The notes under the pieces: generated by a model
What the model saw: the letters and a program-made list of their open reading frames with translations, nothing else
Databases searched by the model: none
Told to the model about the DNA's origin: nothing
Source of the DNA: Selaginella moellendorffii
Taxonomy: Eukaryota > Streptophyta > Lycopodiopsida > Selaginellales > Selaginellaceae
Length of the DNA stretch: 64,000 bases
Reading direction: 5' to 3'
NCBI RefSeq assembly: GCF_000143415.4
Contig: NW_003314321.1
Span: 62,001-126,000, forward strand
Position numbers and translations under genes: made by a program
In this document: one piece after another, positions 43,919-56,929 of the stretch
How positions within the stretch are numbered: position 1 is the first letter of the stretch
Layout: every line of letters starts with the position of its first letter

Positions 43919-46900
43919 GGAAATAGAGAATGTCTATTTCTTTTTTCTCCAGAGAATGTGTCCTCGTCTAAGAGTTCGTGGTGTGTCACCAAATAGCCTT
44001 TGTTGAAGCTCTTGGCATTTAGTAACTGGTATCTTGTCCTTCAAGTAGATCGCCCGACGCTAACATGTTTCCCAAGGATATTTACTTGTAAAAAATTATT
44101 TTGTAAAAATAGAGTCTTTCTTGTGTAAGAAAAAACTCACTTTAATTCATTATTCTTCTAAAACATCTAAGAATGACAAGTTTTCTGAGGCACATGTATA
44201 TATATACTGTAGGATAAATATGCTAATTATAATACTCTGGACCGAATCAAAATATGTGATCAATTTTTGAAACAAACAATATCTCGAAAAGTCTTTCCAA
44301 TGACATCATCCAACCCATGCTAATATAAGATAAGACTAAAAATAAAAATTTGGTCAAGTTTTTCAGTTTGCAGTTTTTCTCACGGTTCACCACAGCTCCA
44401 AAACTTGACATTTAACGTTCTGACTAGCACCCAACACTAGAACCTGGCTGCTAGTGCTTGCTGAATGATTGTGTTATTGTCCAGGAAGGTTTTCGTTAGT
44501 TCTGGTTGCTGATGTGGCCTATAGGGATCGTTTATAAGAGGAATAGAAGGGCACTCTCCACTCCCATAGCTACACTTGAGCTTCACCTCTGTGCTGGCAT
44601 GATTGACATTTGGCCTGATAGTGCCAAGGGATTGGGAAGGAGAACTTATGCATTGGTGATTTCATCTTGGCTTTGTATGCTTTGACCTCAAACAAAGGCG
44701 AGTGGATTTCTTTCTTTCTTTCTCTTTCTGGTGTGCTTGGAGACAAGCTCTAGCTTATTACTGCTTGAGATGAAAGCTAACAAAAGTAGTGCTACAGTAA
44801 CTTAGTCATGGAATAAGGGAGGCATGTTTAATGCAAAACAAGATTGAGTAGTAACCTGGCTTTTCATCTAGTGAGTGGGCATAAGTTGAATATTTGCAAA
44901 CTTCACATTTGGTCCTGCAAAGCAGGATACAATGCTTAAATCACATCTGAAGAAACTATATGTCTTTACATTGGGTTTGCATAGAAGAACACTTCGATGC
45001 TTTATAGAAGTTTTATCTATACATGACTTAAGACATTTGGCTCATTTAATGTTTACAATATCTCTTGTAGAGACTAGAAAAAGTCTTAAACAAATATAAG
45101 AGGATGATATAGCTGATCTAGGAAACTTATCATGTAATTACAATTGCTCAACCATGATTTTTTACTTGCTTTTCTGCTAATAACAATTTTTTTCAAATGT
45201 TAGATTAAAAAATAGATAGCGAATAAATAAATATTGCAAATGTAGATATTATTATTTTATAGTTGTATCATATAGTAAATATATATTAAAACCACAGAAA
45301 ACCAATATAAAATCTTTAGATTGAGCTATTTGAAAAGCATTAAATATGTATAGATGTTGTCTTTTAATTGTATAAACATAAATTCTTTATTTAATTTTGT
45401 TTTACTTACTATTGAGCTATGCTATAAGAGGACAAAAAGAGACTATCTGGATAAATAGTTTTTAAATATGTGATTTACTTGTTTAGTTTCATTATTCACA
45501 TCTCAAGTGTAAAAGGAAAAATAGTAAATTATCTCATATATATCTTGATATATACTTTTTCTACTTCCTCAGCTATGACAATCAAAACATAATTGTAAAT
45601 TATGAGGGAAGGTACAACTCCAAAGAGAAGGTGTATCTGGGGTTAGTGACATGGCAAAAAGATTGTAGTATACTGTAAAATATATCAATTTAAAACACAT
45701 GTGTTCTTGAATTTTTTAAACACATATGTGTGACTAATAAAATAATCTTTTGGATCTAACTTTTTGTCAAGGTATAGGCATGCATTGGTGATTTGGCAAA
45801 GTTGAGATTAGTGCTAAGTATGCAATTTTGTAGCACTATGTAAAATTAGATTCCATATCAGTTTATTTGGTATGTTAGTACAGTTTAGGCATTGGTTAAG
45901 GGCTTGTAGTAAAGTGTGAACTGGATTTGAGTGCCTTTTAGAAGCCATTACCATGCACTTGAGGCATTTTATATAAAGAGGGTAATAAAAAGCACTTTAT
46001 GAGTGAGTGATTTTGCAATAAATAAAGAAGATTTTGCTTATAATTAAGAGAAGGCTACAAAATAAGAGATTTTAACTTTATTTAGAATGGATTGGTGCAT
46101 ATTGCACTATTAAAGCTCAGAAGAGGTGCATCCTCTCAAGAGTGTTGTTGCAAGTGCTTTTTAAAGAGCTTCTCTTACAACACTGAGAACTTTATGATAT
46201 ATAAGATTATGTATGTTAATGGCAAATTAAAAGATGTTGGATATAAAGTCAGCTACTACATTAATCTATATTTGCCCAAAACAAGTTTTGTGAAGGAGAT
46301 TAAAGTTGATTCTTTATGTGTTTTTCAATGTGGAGTTATCCATGGAGCTTTGGTGAATTTACAATAAATTTCCCCCACCGCATAAAATTCAGTCTTGATG
46401 CAACATATAGCAAGCTAGAGCCTTGGCACAGGTATTTAGATGGAATCATTAATACCACTATGTGTTTGAAATTTCTAAATAATACCACACACTTTGTGTT
46501 ATTTATCTACATAGGGAGCCACTATATCACAAGCATACTCATGTTAATGAACAAGAGAGGATTAACTCTTTATAAATGCTATTGTTAGGCAGTTTTACAA
46601 TTTTGCTAGCCAAAACACATATGTAAAGACTACATGGGGGAGTTCAACAGGGCCTAACGTGAGAAGGCCATAATGTAATATTTATATATGATTCTTAAAT
46701 TCATAACTAGGTGAAATTAAATCTTTCTTTATGTAATAATAATGTATTTGTGGTGGATCAAACACTTTTAGAGTGATATGTGGTGCAAGATGGCTTGTTA
46801 CTTGAAAATGATGACTCTGACTATATATTGCCATTCCCTTATTGACATAAAGACTTATGGCTTGCTTGAAGTCCCTTATGTTGAATTTATACAACACCTT

Positions 46901-46956
46901 CACAAATATGTGAACTTGCATATAATGCACAATCTAACAAGGATATATGTATGAGT
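43919..46956. other. Gene-poor AT-rich region
   Basis: After the 3' UTR of RGP1 (to about 44100) there are AT-rich tracts. Short frames at 46092-46588 have no family signature. Words repeat weakly (for example GCATTGGTGATTT at 44652 and 45783), suggesting an old duplicated insertion. No gene is supported. Confidence 0.5.
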
Positions 46957-47520
46957 GTAAAACAGAAATCCTAAGCCCCAAAGTGGAGCTAAAAGTGTGT
47001 TGAGTGGCACTGGTTGAAGTAGAAGTCCAACGAGCATAACATATTTAAACTAAAAGCTTTGGTTTAGAAAGTTGAGAGTGGGAGAAAAACTCCCAAAGAA
47101 ATGTTCAATAAATAAGTATAAAGCGATCAATAAGTAAGTTTCTTAAAAGGGATATAAGAAGGACTAACACATGACAAGTGTTGTGACACGTGAAAGTGTC
47201 GGGACTGAGTCTGAGACCAAGTCCAAGACGGAGTTCAAGACCAAGTCTAAGATCAAATCTGAGATCAAGTTCGAGATCGAAACCGATATAGAGACCAAGA
47301 CTAGGTCAAAGATGGAGTCCAAGGCCAAGTCTGAGTCTGAGATTGAAACCAAGACCAAGACTAAAACTAAGACTGAGTCCAAACCTAAATCCAAGTCCCC
47401 TGGTGAAAGCCCAAGTGATCTCTTACCAAACCTAGAGGGTTTAATAAATCCTTATAAAATAATAAAGGGAAGATTCAATGGAACCAATTTGGTTAGGGAA
47501 GGTTATTGTTACTGAGTGGA
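46957..47520 (+). mobile_element. 3' end of a retroelement, homologue of 5955-6763
   Basis: The start (AATCCTAAGCCCCAAAGTGG) and the region to 47170 match 5955-6180 in order. It then runs into a GAGTCC/AAGACC minisatellite (47190-47400) and an LTR-like start TGAAAGCCC near 47403. The copy is more decayed than the first, with many C-to-T/G-to-A differences. Its right end is not clear. Confidence 0.65.
47190..47400 (+). repeat. GAGTCC/AAGACC minisatellite
   Basis: Imperfect units such as GAGACCAAGTCC and GAGATCAAGTTC lie directly before the inferred LTR start. It is the third copy of this arrangement in the window. The Lys/Glu/Thr-rich open frame it creates is not a gene. Confidence 0.8.
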
Positions 47521-48572
47521 TGTTACTATATGGTGGGTAATGATATGAACATTGAAAAGTCCAAAGCTAAAGTAAACATAGATGAACAAGTGAAGTGACA
47601 TTGTGAAGAGTTCAAAAGTTAACTTTAGCTCTCCCAAAAGATCGAATAGTCAATACTCCTAATTCAAGTGTGAGTGGCATTCTTGGGGTAGTCTAATAAT
47701 ATTTTATAAATATGTTCTGCATAATGAGTTTATGAACTAGCGATTTCCGTAGAGGAGGTTATATGCTTGTGTTAAGTAAAATACAGAGCTTGTATCCATG
47801 GCCAGTTACCTATTTAGATACCTTGTATGGCTCATTGGAACTTTACTCTAGCTACATGGGTAAGGCACCCCAGTGGCAAAAGGTGGGGGGAGTACCTATG
47901 AAGCTTTTATTAAGCTATAGTGTTTTAAAATATTGTCCCAAAATTTTAAACTGTGGAAAGGAAGAAGAGTGGTCCCTTTACTTCATGACTAAGAGTATAA
48001 TCACATGGTGATGAAGTCCCAAAAGTTAATGGGATTTAGTAGCTGAGCCATCATGCTTTATCCTAATGGCAGTGTTGGTGAGCATTACCATAAATGAAGG
48101 GGATTTGATGAAGATTGAAGAAGGGATATTGAGGGAGGGTGTTCTTTATATCTAAGGGCATCCTAAGGATGTTAAAGTGTGGACAGATGACCTAGTTTTG
48201 GAAAGATAGGACTGTGGTATAGGTGGTTTTAAACTACCAATGAGATACAAAAGAACAGACATAACCTTAATATAACAAGTTGAGATATCGATGGTATCTT
48301 TGGGTGTTTGAAGTAGAATCAAACATGTAGAACACTTAAATTAAGTGCAAAGTCGGGGTGGTTTTAAGATTACCTTTGAGGGTTAGCAAATTTCCCAACT
48401 TGGAATAAGGACTTATAAAGGTTGTGAATAATACTCCTCTAAGTGGTTAAAGGCATCGTTGAGTGACTAAAGTAGAGTAGAAAGATTAATCACTTACAAT
48501 GAACATAGAACAAGTGATTTAGAGCCAAGATTCAAGAGATCAAGATGTCCTTATCCTTGGTGGTGGCTAGAT
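47521..48572. other. Repeat-derived region without genes
   Basis: No open frame of note. The sequence looks like the decayed body of an element that continues into the tandem duplication at 48573. Confidence 0.4.
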
Positions 48573-48905
48573 GTTGCAAATATGACTTTAGGTATCGAAA
48601 GTTATTTGTCAGCTAGTCCTTATGGACACTCTTACCTTATTGCCATGATGGCAAGAGTTTGGTATTGTTGGTTTTCTTTATCAGCCCCTCTTGTTCAAGT
48701 GTTAGTAAACTGGGCTTAGCACCTATAGTTAGCCAAATTGTTGCGAATGTGACTTCAGGTATCGAAAGTTACCTGTTGACTAGTCCTTACGGACACTCTT
48801 ACCTTACTGCCACGACGGCAGAAGGTCGGTATTGCTAGACCCTTCATTAGTCCCTCTTGTGCTAGTGGAGTTAATTGGGCATTTTGAGTATACTTAGATC
48901 GGACG
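48573..48905 (+). repeat. 167 bp direct tandem duplication
   Basis: The block starting at 48573 (GTTGCAAATATGACTTTAGG) recurs at 48740 (GTTGCGAATGTGACTTCAGG), period about 167 bp. Both contain TAGTCCTTA-GGACACTCTTACC and CCCTCTTGT. Differences between the copies are mostly C/T and G/A, so the duplication is old. It may belong to an LTR or untranslated leader. Confidence 0.85.
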
Positions 48906-49179
48906 AACATAAGGACGGAATTCCTACATGTTATTAGCTAAACATACTTAGCCTAGTAAGGAGTTCCTGTCTCGTTATATCTTGCACTGATTAGTGACAA
49001 GAACCCTCGCGTATTGAGATTAGTCCCTCAATATCGTTGGATGATAGCTTACTGTGTCTACCAAACACCCTCGCTATCATGCCCTTTGTGTTAGTCTCAT
49101 TTTGGTCTTAAATGCTAATTATGGAAAGTGTCTAGATTTGCTCATTTGGCATATCTACGGAATGTAGCACTCCTCCACA

Positions 49180-49279
49180 NNNNNNNNNNNNNNNNNNNNN
49201 NNNNNNNNNNNNNNNNNNNNNNNNNNNNNNNNNNNNNNNNNNNNNNNNNNNNNNNNNNNNNNNNNNNNNNNNNNNNNNN
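49180..49279. other. Assembly gap of 100 N
   Basis: Exactly 100 unknown bases; likely a placeholder. The gap falls next to the left LTR-like repeat, so the start of that repeat is lost. Any frame across it is artefactual. Confidence 0.99.
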
Positions 49280-49280
49280 G

Positions 49281-49843
49281 GGGGCTTGTGTGGGGGGTTC
49301 CAAATGTATAGTAGGCATAGTGGGTAGGTTGGGCATAACTGACTAACCTGAGGCATAATTTAGCTCCTGCTTGCGTGCTTGTCCTTGTTCTGCGTCCGGC
49401 TTGGGTCTAAGCCTAAGTTCCATTCCATGCTAGCTGGTGGAGTACCCATGTCCTTGCGTTAGGCCACCGGTATGCCGAAATAGCACCAAACTTCGTTTAA
49501 CTCCGTTTTGTGTGCTGGTCCTAGCATTGGGATGCTAGTTACTCCAGGACTGTTCCAAGTTGCTCCGAGCTCTTGTCCCTTCGCTCCTTGGGCTGTATGC
49601 TCGGGAGTTGCTCCGTGGTCCGGTTCCATGACTCCTTGGCTCCATGCTTGGAAGTTTGGCACCGTTCCTTCCTTCAGTGGCCCAAGGCCCTGAACCTCGG
49701 GTTCCATACCACTGTCTTTTGGACATGTGGCATATGACACGTGGCATGTGTCACATGGCATAAAGAGGGTTTAGGTTCCACTTCGTGGTGTTATTCTATG
49801 GTAAATCACGATAGGATAAAGGGTCAAAACCACGTGTGTTACA
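49281..49843 (+). repeat. Left LTR of the 49-54 kb element
   Basis: It starts next to the assembly gap and ends in ACGTGTGTTACA. It is about 90% alike to the right copy. The ends show TG...CA-like termini only at the right side (TACA); the true left terminus may lie in the gap. Confidence 0.75.
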
Positions 49844-49845
49844 TT

Positions 49846-49857
49846 TAGTATTAGAGA
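49846..49857 (+). other. Decayed primer-binding site (initiator tRNA-Met)
   Basis: TAGTATTAGAGA differs from the plant element PBS TGGTATCAGAGC at three positions; two are transitions. It lies 2 bp after the LTR end TACA, where the PBS is expected. Confidence 0.55.
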
Positions 49858-52800
49858 ATACATCTCAGTGAGTACTATACAATGAGATTGGGCAACTAGT
49901 CTCGTTGCATACGCAGAGATGAAAATGATGATCTGAGTGGGTACATGTTTGGTGCAAAGGCTTCGCATTCTTTCCTTGGGTATGGTTTTTGTTACCTTTT
50001 TGTACTGTGATAATGTGAGCTTGCTCTTGGGCTCATAGAATGGATTTGAGGTGTACCATTTTGCATGAGTTTGCGCTTGGGCTCGTGAGTGAGGCACATT
50101 AGCAACTCGAGGTTACACTTTGAGTTGGCAAGATTAATGTTAGCCTACTATTGGTTCCATGAGTTGTTCTAATGGTTCCATGAGTTATTCCATGTACCGT
50201 GGGTAAAAGTAAACCTTCCTTGGGTTTGCTATGAGTGGCAAATAGGCTGGTCCGTAGCTATTTAGCACGTCACTAGTGGATCCTTCCTAAGCATGATACA
50301 AGTGGATCAACCAATATTATAGGGATTAGTCTATTGATTCAGGTAGTCACTACCGTGCTCTCTCATAAAAATTTTCTTGGATTGGGCTGAAGGCAGTGCG
50401 AAAACAAGCTTGAGGTTTAGTTAAAGATGAGACCGAAAAAAGAGTCATCAAAGATAGAGGATCAAACACGTAAATCATTTTCTCTCCTTGGAGATATGAT
50501 TTGCAACAAGAATGACTCATTGCTCGTGTTCATATTATGCAATCAAGAATCCCTACCTTGATGCATCTTGGAGATGATGGTCTTACAAATGGTGAGTTGT
50601 GGGATGGATAATGGTGAAGTGCTAAACCATTTTGTCTAGGTTTACTATTGAAAGACTTGGGTTGCAATGCTCAATTCTTTTCCAAAGAACCTTGCTATTG
50701 CTTTTTAAGTAGTTTGGTGTTGGATTAATGTTAAGTTTAGTCGGAAAGAGAGTGGCATGAGTTTGTATGTGTTGTGAACAAAAGTTAGTGGTGTTAAGTG
50801 TTGTAAATTGCTATCGGTGGGGTGTGGCATTTATGTTGCATTTTGTCAAATCAAGTTAACACTTGATAATCACATAAACCTTTGAAGTAGTGATATGGGC
50901 ATTGCTCGTGGTGTTGTTCAATTGATGATCAACTCATTGTGATTATTGTATCATATCCATGTGATAATGAGCAATGTGTTTATGAAGTTTCTTGGTCAAA
51001 AGATAATCAACCCCAAAGTGGTTGATGGTAAAGCTAGTCTACTTACATATAATAGCATTGTAGTAGCTTTGACTAGATTTTCGATGGTGGTCCATTATGC
51101 TAAGTTGGAGTTGGTACGTTAGTTCCTTGAGTTTGCCCATTAAGGTGTTGGAAAGGGTATAGCATTCATTTGCTATAACTTGTTGGTTTATCCGTTAACA
51201 CTTGGAGTAGATTGTTGAATGGAGAAGGTGTGTAGTTGAAGCATTAACATCATTAGCACTTGTGTTAGTGGAAGTGGCATTGTTATTTCAAATGATGAGG
51301 ATTTTCCTTAGAGCTTAATTTTCTATATCATTTTTCTTGTTAGTGTTTGGGCTTCATATTAGATCTTGAAGGAGGTTGAAAAAAAGTGTTAGTGCAATGT
51401 GGATATCCGAAGATATGGTCTTCGTGATCAAGCCTTAGATGTTCATTTTGCACTTTACGGATATCAGTGTTGGATATCGGAAAAATGGGCAAAGATGTTC
51501 GAGGTTTAAGCATACTATGGGTAATGAGAATTGGTGTTAAAGTGAACCTATGTGAAGTTGTAAATAGGAGGAAGTTGGTTGAGTCTTGAAAGTTTGCATT
51601 TCTAGACTGAGAATCATTTTTTCTCTAGGATGAAATATTTTCCACAAATTTTCTTAGGCTTTTTTAATAGCTGATCTATTGATCACTTTGCTCGAAAACC
51701 ATTCTGTTTTTGTAAGTTAGTACAAATTAGTGAAAGGGTTGGAGTTTAACTTTGCTTAGATCTTAGTAGGTTGTTTGTATGATGCGACCTAAAAGGGATG
51801 CTAAAGTTTGGGGCTAAAATAATTAAGTTGGATAGAGTTTGGAATTGGTGTAGAAAAGTGGCCATTGCATTTTTCTAGAAAGGTGACCCTTGTGCTTTTT
51901 TTTTGTAGCGTTATGCTTGGTGGCAAGTTGCACTTTGCATTTTGTTAAACTCTATGAGAGTAGTGAACTCTCACTGATCTTAACTTAGTCTTAGTGGCTT
52001 TACACCTTGGCTTAAGATAGTGATGTCCAACTTAGTTGCTTGAGGTTGAGATGTTGGTACCCGTACTATACCTTTGTCTATGAGGAGGTTGTGTACCGAT
52101 ATGAGTCCATCTCATGGTCTTCTTTAGTTTTGACTGAGTGTTGATCATGCATAGCTAGTGTCTTCAAGGTATGTTCAGAGCTATTGGCTAAATGCATTAG
52201 TGAACTTATTGTGGTTGAGTTGGATTCGAGTGGTCATTTATTTTGTGCTTGCCTATGAACTTTTATCTCATACCTGGGGTATCACGTTCATGTTGGACAA
52301 GTATATGACTCGATGGCATGAGTTTAGTGTTTGGGTCTCGTGAAAGCAAGTTGAAGAGTGATTGTTGGTTGCTTTGCAACTAGTGGTTGCTTATAGACTT
52401 TATCAAAGACTATGACACTTGCTTCACTCAATGAAGATTTATTAGTGATGAGTTTACTTTACCAGATAGTGTTGCGAAGGATCATGTCATTAGTCATACA
52501 TGGGTTTTCTATGTTGGCATATTGACTTTACCTTTGTTGATATCATTTAGTTGCGTTTAGTTCGTAGTGTTGGATTTCATTAAGTCTTGAATGTGGTGAT
52601 TCATTCCTTGATGAAGTGTTATCTATAGCTGAGTATTGTTAAAGAACTAGTCTCGGATACTAAGTATAGTATCTTCAACTTTGGTTAACTTAGTTGCTAA
52701 AGAGTTTTGGGTGGTGATTCACTCATGCTTTCTTCTAGCTTTGTTGTGGTGTTGATGGTATTAAAATGATGTCTTGTTGTTGACATTGTTGATGTTGAGA

Positions 52801-53884
52801 TTTGAGTGAAATGAGATGTCTCTTCAAAAGATTGATGTTAAGTTTCATTAGTCTTAATGAAAATAGTGTTGATGATTTGGTTATGGCTTAGTGTTATTGG
52901 CATTCGTGCATTTGTTAGCAACTATGTTGACGTTCAAACGAATTGAGTGGCAAGTTTGAGTTAGTTGTGTTTTAGACGAGATTATTTAGTAGGGGGTTGA
53001 GTTTTGAGTTTTTCCTTGAAAAGTGATTTAATCATGGACTATGCTAACTCTATGAGTGGAAGAGTTAGTGATTGATGTTGGAATGTTTGAATCCTTATTA
53101 GATTTGAGTTGGAATATATGAATCATGGATGATTTTTCTTATGTTTGTTATGAAGTGAGTTATGTTTTGCTATAGATGGATTCATGGAGGATCGTTTGGT
53201 GATCACTTGTTGAGCATAGCTTTGTTATGCTTAGCTTTTGGATTGATATAGACATGCTTTTCATTAGGTTTGGCATTATGAAGTTTAGCTTATGGATGTG
53301 TTGAGGAAGATATTGTGGGTTGCACCATGATTTCTTCAATAGCATTGAATTTAGTTCATGCAAGACTTGTGGTCATTATTAAGCAAGATTTGGCTATAGG
53401 CTTCTTCAAGTTTTTGATTCCTTGAGTTTTCATGCTTGTGGACCATTTGCTAAAAGTTGTTGGGGAAGGCATTTTGGCTTTTTCGCTTCGATGTTGAAGT
53501 TGGCTCTTGCATCTAGCAATCCTTGGTGATGATTGACTATTATCTAGGATAATTGATTGTCCTTGTCAAAAGGTTTTGCTTGATTATTGTTAATATAAAA
53601 TGATTCACTGTTTTTTGGGATGGTGAATTTCTTCTTTGATGATGATTATGCATATCTTTTATTGATGGGATGATTAATGATCTTTCATGATAGTTAGTGG
53701 TTCTCCTTGGTGACTTATGGCTCTTCGCAATACCATATGTTCTTTGTGGTTTGCTTTGGATTGGTCTCTTGGGTTTGAGACATCAGTAAGATGTTGTTGA
53801 CACTTACTTAAGCAACTTGAGTTTTTTTGTATTGTTGACCAGGATTTATTCAGATTGGCTAGTGCGATGGTTAGCATGAATGCT
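49858..53884 (+). other. Interior of the LTR element, no coding frames
   Basis: About 4 kb, TG-rich and C-poor on the plus strand, with runs such as GTTGATGATTTGG and TGTTGATGTTGAG. Open frames of 60-100 codons occur only by chance, mostly where stop-poor minus-strand sequence is A/C-rich. No protein motif is seen. Confidence 0.5.
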
Positions 53885-54388
53885 ATGTAGGGGGTTCCAA
53901 ATGTATAGTAGGGATAGTGGGTAAGTTTTGTTTTGCGTCCGGCCTGGGTCTAAGCCCAAGTTCCATTCCATGCTAGCTGGTGGAGTACCCATGTCCTTGC
54001 ATTAGGCCACCGGTATGCCGAAATAGCACCAGACTCCGTTTGGCTCAGTTTTGCGTGCTAGTCCTAGCATTGGGATGCTAGTTGCTCCAGGACTGTTCTA
54101 AGTCACTCCAGGCTCTTGTCCCTTCACTCCTTGGGCTATATGCTTGGGAGTTGCTCCATGGTCCGGTTTAGTGACTCCTTGGCTCCATGCTTGGGAGTTT
54201 AGCATCGTTTCTTCGTTCAATGGCCCAAGGCCTTGAACCTCGGGTTCCACACCACTATCCTTTGGACATGTGGCATATGACATGTGGCATGTGTCACGTG
54301 GCATAAAGAGGGTTGGGGTTCCACTTCGTGGGTGTTATCCTATGGTAAATCACCATAGGATAAAGGGTCAAAATCACGTGTGCTACAC
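53885..54388 (+). repeat. Right LTR of the 49-54 kb element
   Basis: Partner of the left copy. It begins AGGGGGTTCCAAATGTATAG after a short purine run (GTAGGGGG) and ends GTGTGCTACA at 54388. Internal differences from the left LTR are mostly transitions. It lacks a segment near its start that the left copy has (about 49325-49375). Confidence 0.78.
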
Positions 54389-56460
54389 TAGGGTTTGGAC
54401 AAACTTTCATGTCTCCTATTGCAAATTGTAATGGTGAAAAACTAGAGGTTCTCAAGCAAAATACACTAATGAAATTTTATAAAGATCCAATGGTTCAAGA
54501 GTTTTGATTGATGACAAAGGTTTAGGGTTTAAAAGGTGGCCTAGGGCTAGATATGAGTTTGGAAGATTGGGGCTTTTGCCTTCAAGGAAGAAGTATAGAT
54601 TTTATATTTTGGAGTTTTGGGTTTGAAGAGCCAAACTTTATCAAAGGAAAGGACACTTTATTATGTATTTTGACAAGAACCCTTATATTACATGTAAAGG
54701 ATATTATTCTTCACTTCTAAATTGGTCCTTTATAACTACATGTAGAACTTCTCCACCTTTAGATTGTTCACACAGGTTCAATTGGCAATGGAACACATTG
54801 ACAATATACTGAAGTTCCAATTTGTATAATATGGTTGTGTTGGCTGATTCCTTTCTTGCCTTGGTCGTGGCTTCACCACGATGAAAGCACTTGGAACACT
54901 ACCAATTGATATTTAAGGTATTAATTGATGTTTGAAGTGCTTTGAAGGGCATAACAAATTACATCAGACTAGTTTGCTATGGAAATCTAGCTTTAGCCCA
55001 GATTTGTAGTTCACCTTTGGTCATGAACTTTAGATAGATAGGGACAAAGGTATATCTATATTGGTATAAGGTTGTGGAATTGGCATAGCAATAATACACT
55101 TGCATGGCTTGATGGGAAGTTGGAAACAATGATCCCAGTTGAAGGGGATTAGCCACAGCAATGAGGAGTGGATTCCATAGCATCAACAATATCACTGTTA
55201 GTGGAGATTGTATGCTCCTCTTGATTTCACAACATCATGGGATTCAGGAGTATACATCTTCAAGGACTCTTTGTAGCCTATGAAATTGTATGTGCTACAC
55301 AGATGGAGAACAAGTGAGTATGGTGTATCTCAATTGATTTCAAGATAACTCAAGTTGTTTATGGAGTTTAAGTTATATGTTCCCTCTCAAGTTCAAGTTC
55401 AGCTCAAGTCCATCATATTGGTACAATGATGGCACACTCACACTAGAGAAATACGAGGCTAGAAATGATGGATAAGATATAAAGCTTACAACCAATAATG
55501 ATTTCGAGGTGCAGATTTGTAGACTATGAATCTGCATGGCACAAAATTAGACTATAGTTTCATAATCCTCCCTCTTATTACCCACTCTCTTTGAATTACT
55601 CTGTACCAATGTTTTAGCATGTCAAAACTAACATCTCTATAGTTTTTTAGAGGATAAATATGACGGGCCCCATTGACAAGGACACATGGATATTGCAGAT
55701 GACATGAATTTTATTTACAACTTCTAATACATGTTTAGTGTAGTGTACATGTGCCTTTCACCTTTGCATGTACAAAAGGTTTTGAGTTTGAACACAAGGT
55801 CATGTTGCACCTCACAGTCATGCTAGAGGTTGGACACATGTCTCATAACACCCTTCCCATGCATTTGTATTTGGAGCATACTGCTAGTACAGTAAAGAGA
55901 GGCATGTCTTGCATGTTATATATAAAAGAGAGTTTTCATAGTTATATGTCATTATATTTATTGTTGCATAAACTTGTAAAATTATTGTATAATAAACCCT
56001 ACAAAAGTGTTAAATCCCACAAAAGTGTTTTAATCATCTTATCTAATATTATATCTTGCCTAGACCACTCCACCTCAACCACTCAATGCTTATCAAAGAG
56101 GCCATATGAGAGTTAGATGGATGTCTTCAACATCCATGGCTTAGAGTTGGGCGAGATTCCTTAAAATATTCCACTGTTGGAATATTCTAGGGGTGTGAAG
56201 TGCAAGGATATATTCCCCTTCTTCCTCATTTTCTAGGCAATGAGTTCACATAAAAGATATATTCAAGCAGAATTTCAAAGTATAATAAAAAAGTGTTCTC
56301 TCCACTGTTGAGAGGCTTCCCTCTTAACATATTCACTCCCTTAATAGTAATATCTAAAATCAAGGGCTTCTTCACACGACCTGCAGCTGCTAGGGTGAAG
56401 CACTATCTCACATATGCAGCTCTACAAGCTAGCTAGAAGAATGCAATTGCAATTTTGGTT
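54389..56460. other. AT-rich region without genes
   Basis: No gene could be supported. A 121-codon plus-strand frame at 55751-56116 has no family signature. The composition and short repeated words suggest old insertion debris. Confidence 0.5.
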
Positions 56461-56925
56461 CTCCAACCAAGGATGACTTGGGCAAATGCTTTGAGGTGTC
56501 TGCAAAACATTGAGGCTATATGGAGCACGAGAGTGGAAATGTTATAGGCTATATACACTTCAAAAGCTCCAAATGATGCCTAGGTGGCAAAACTATATGC
56601 AAAAGGGAAAAACTCTAGGGTATTTGGGCATGCCAAGCCCAGACTTGCCAAGAATCAATATGCTTGTTGCTTGGAGATGGGCCACTGACTCAAGTTCCAT
56701 TGCTCCAAAACCTAACCTGTTACAGCAAGGCTAATGAGGAGTTTTACAATGCAAAGGCAATTATAGCACTAAATAGGTGGCTCCTAGACTCTAGTTGTAC
56801 TAATCTTTTGGACAATAAGAAGAATATTTTTGAGTGTTATCAACTAAGCATTGGCAAACCTAGTCTTCATTTAAGCGACAATACCTTTATCCCAGTGGAA
56901 GGCATTGGCTCTCACTTGATCGTCA
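56460..56925 (+). pseudogene. Copia gag-protease remnant
   Basis: A degenerate CCHC-like stretch (YACCLEMGH ... HC, near 56660-56700) is followed by WLLDSSCTNLLDNKKNIF (near 56779-56832) and LHLSDNTFIPVEGIGS, the copia aspartic-protease pattern D-S-G/S-C-T-N. Frames are broken and the remainder of pol is missing. It ends directly where the vWA/Cache paralogue fragment starts, so it may mark the insertion that truncated that copy. Confidence 0.65.
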
Positions 56926-56929
56926 CCAA

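Larger units (their letters stand above)
49281..54388 (+). mobile_element. Decayed LTR element with paired LTRs
   Basis: Direct repeats of about 500-560 bp flank about 4 kb. The left copy (49281-49843) and right copy (53885-54388) share GGGGTTCCAAATGTATAGTAG at the start, the CTAGCTGGTGGAGTACCCATGTCC block in the middle, and end in GTGTTACA or GTGCTACA. Just after the left copy, TAGTATTAGAGA (49846-49857) resembles TGGTATCAGAGC, the initiator-tRNA-Met primer-binding site, with C-to-T and G-to-A changes. This supports plus orientation. The interior has no recognisable gag or pol frame. Either the element is a non-autonomous derivative or its coding part has eroded. Confidence 0.75.

Noticed and set aside
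46092-46588. Two overlapping frames of about 90 codons
   Set aside because: No recognisable domain, AT-rich surroundings; likely chance frames in repeat debris.
48573-48905. CRISPR-like direct repeat
   Set aside because: Only two long diverged copies without spacers, in a plant nuclear context.
49128-49356. Open frames across the N gap
   Set aside because: They consist of unknown residues from the 100-N placeholder.
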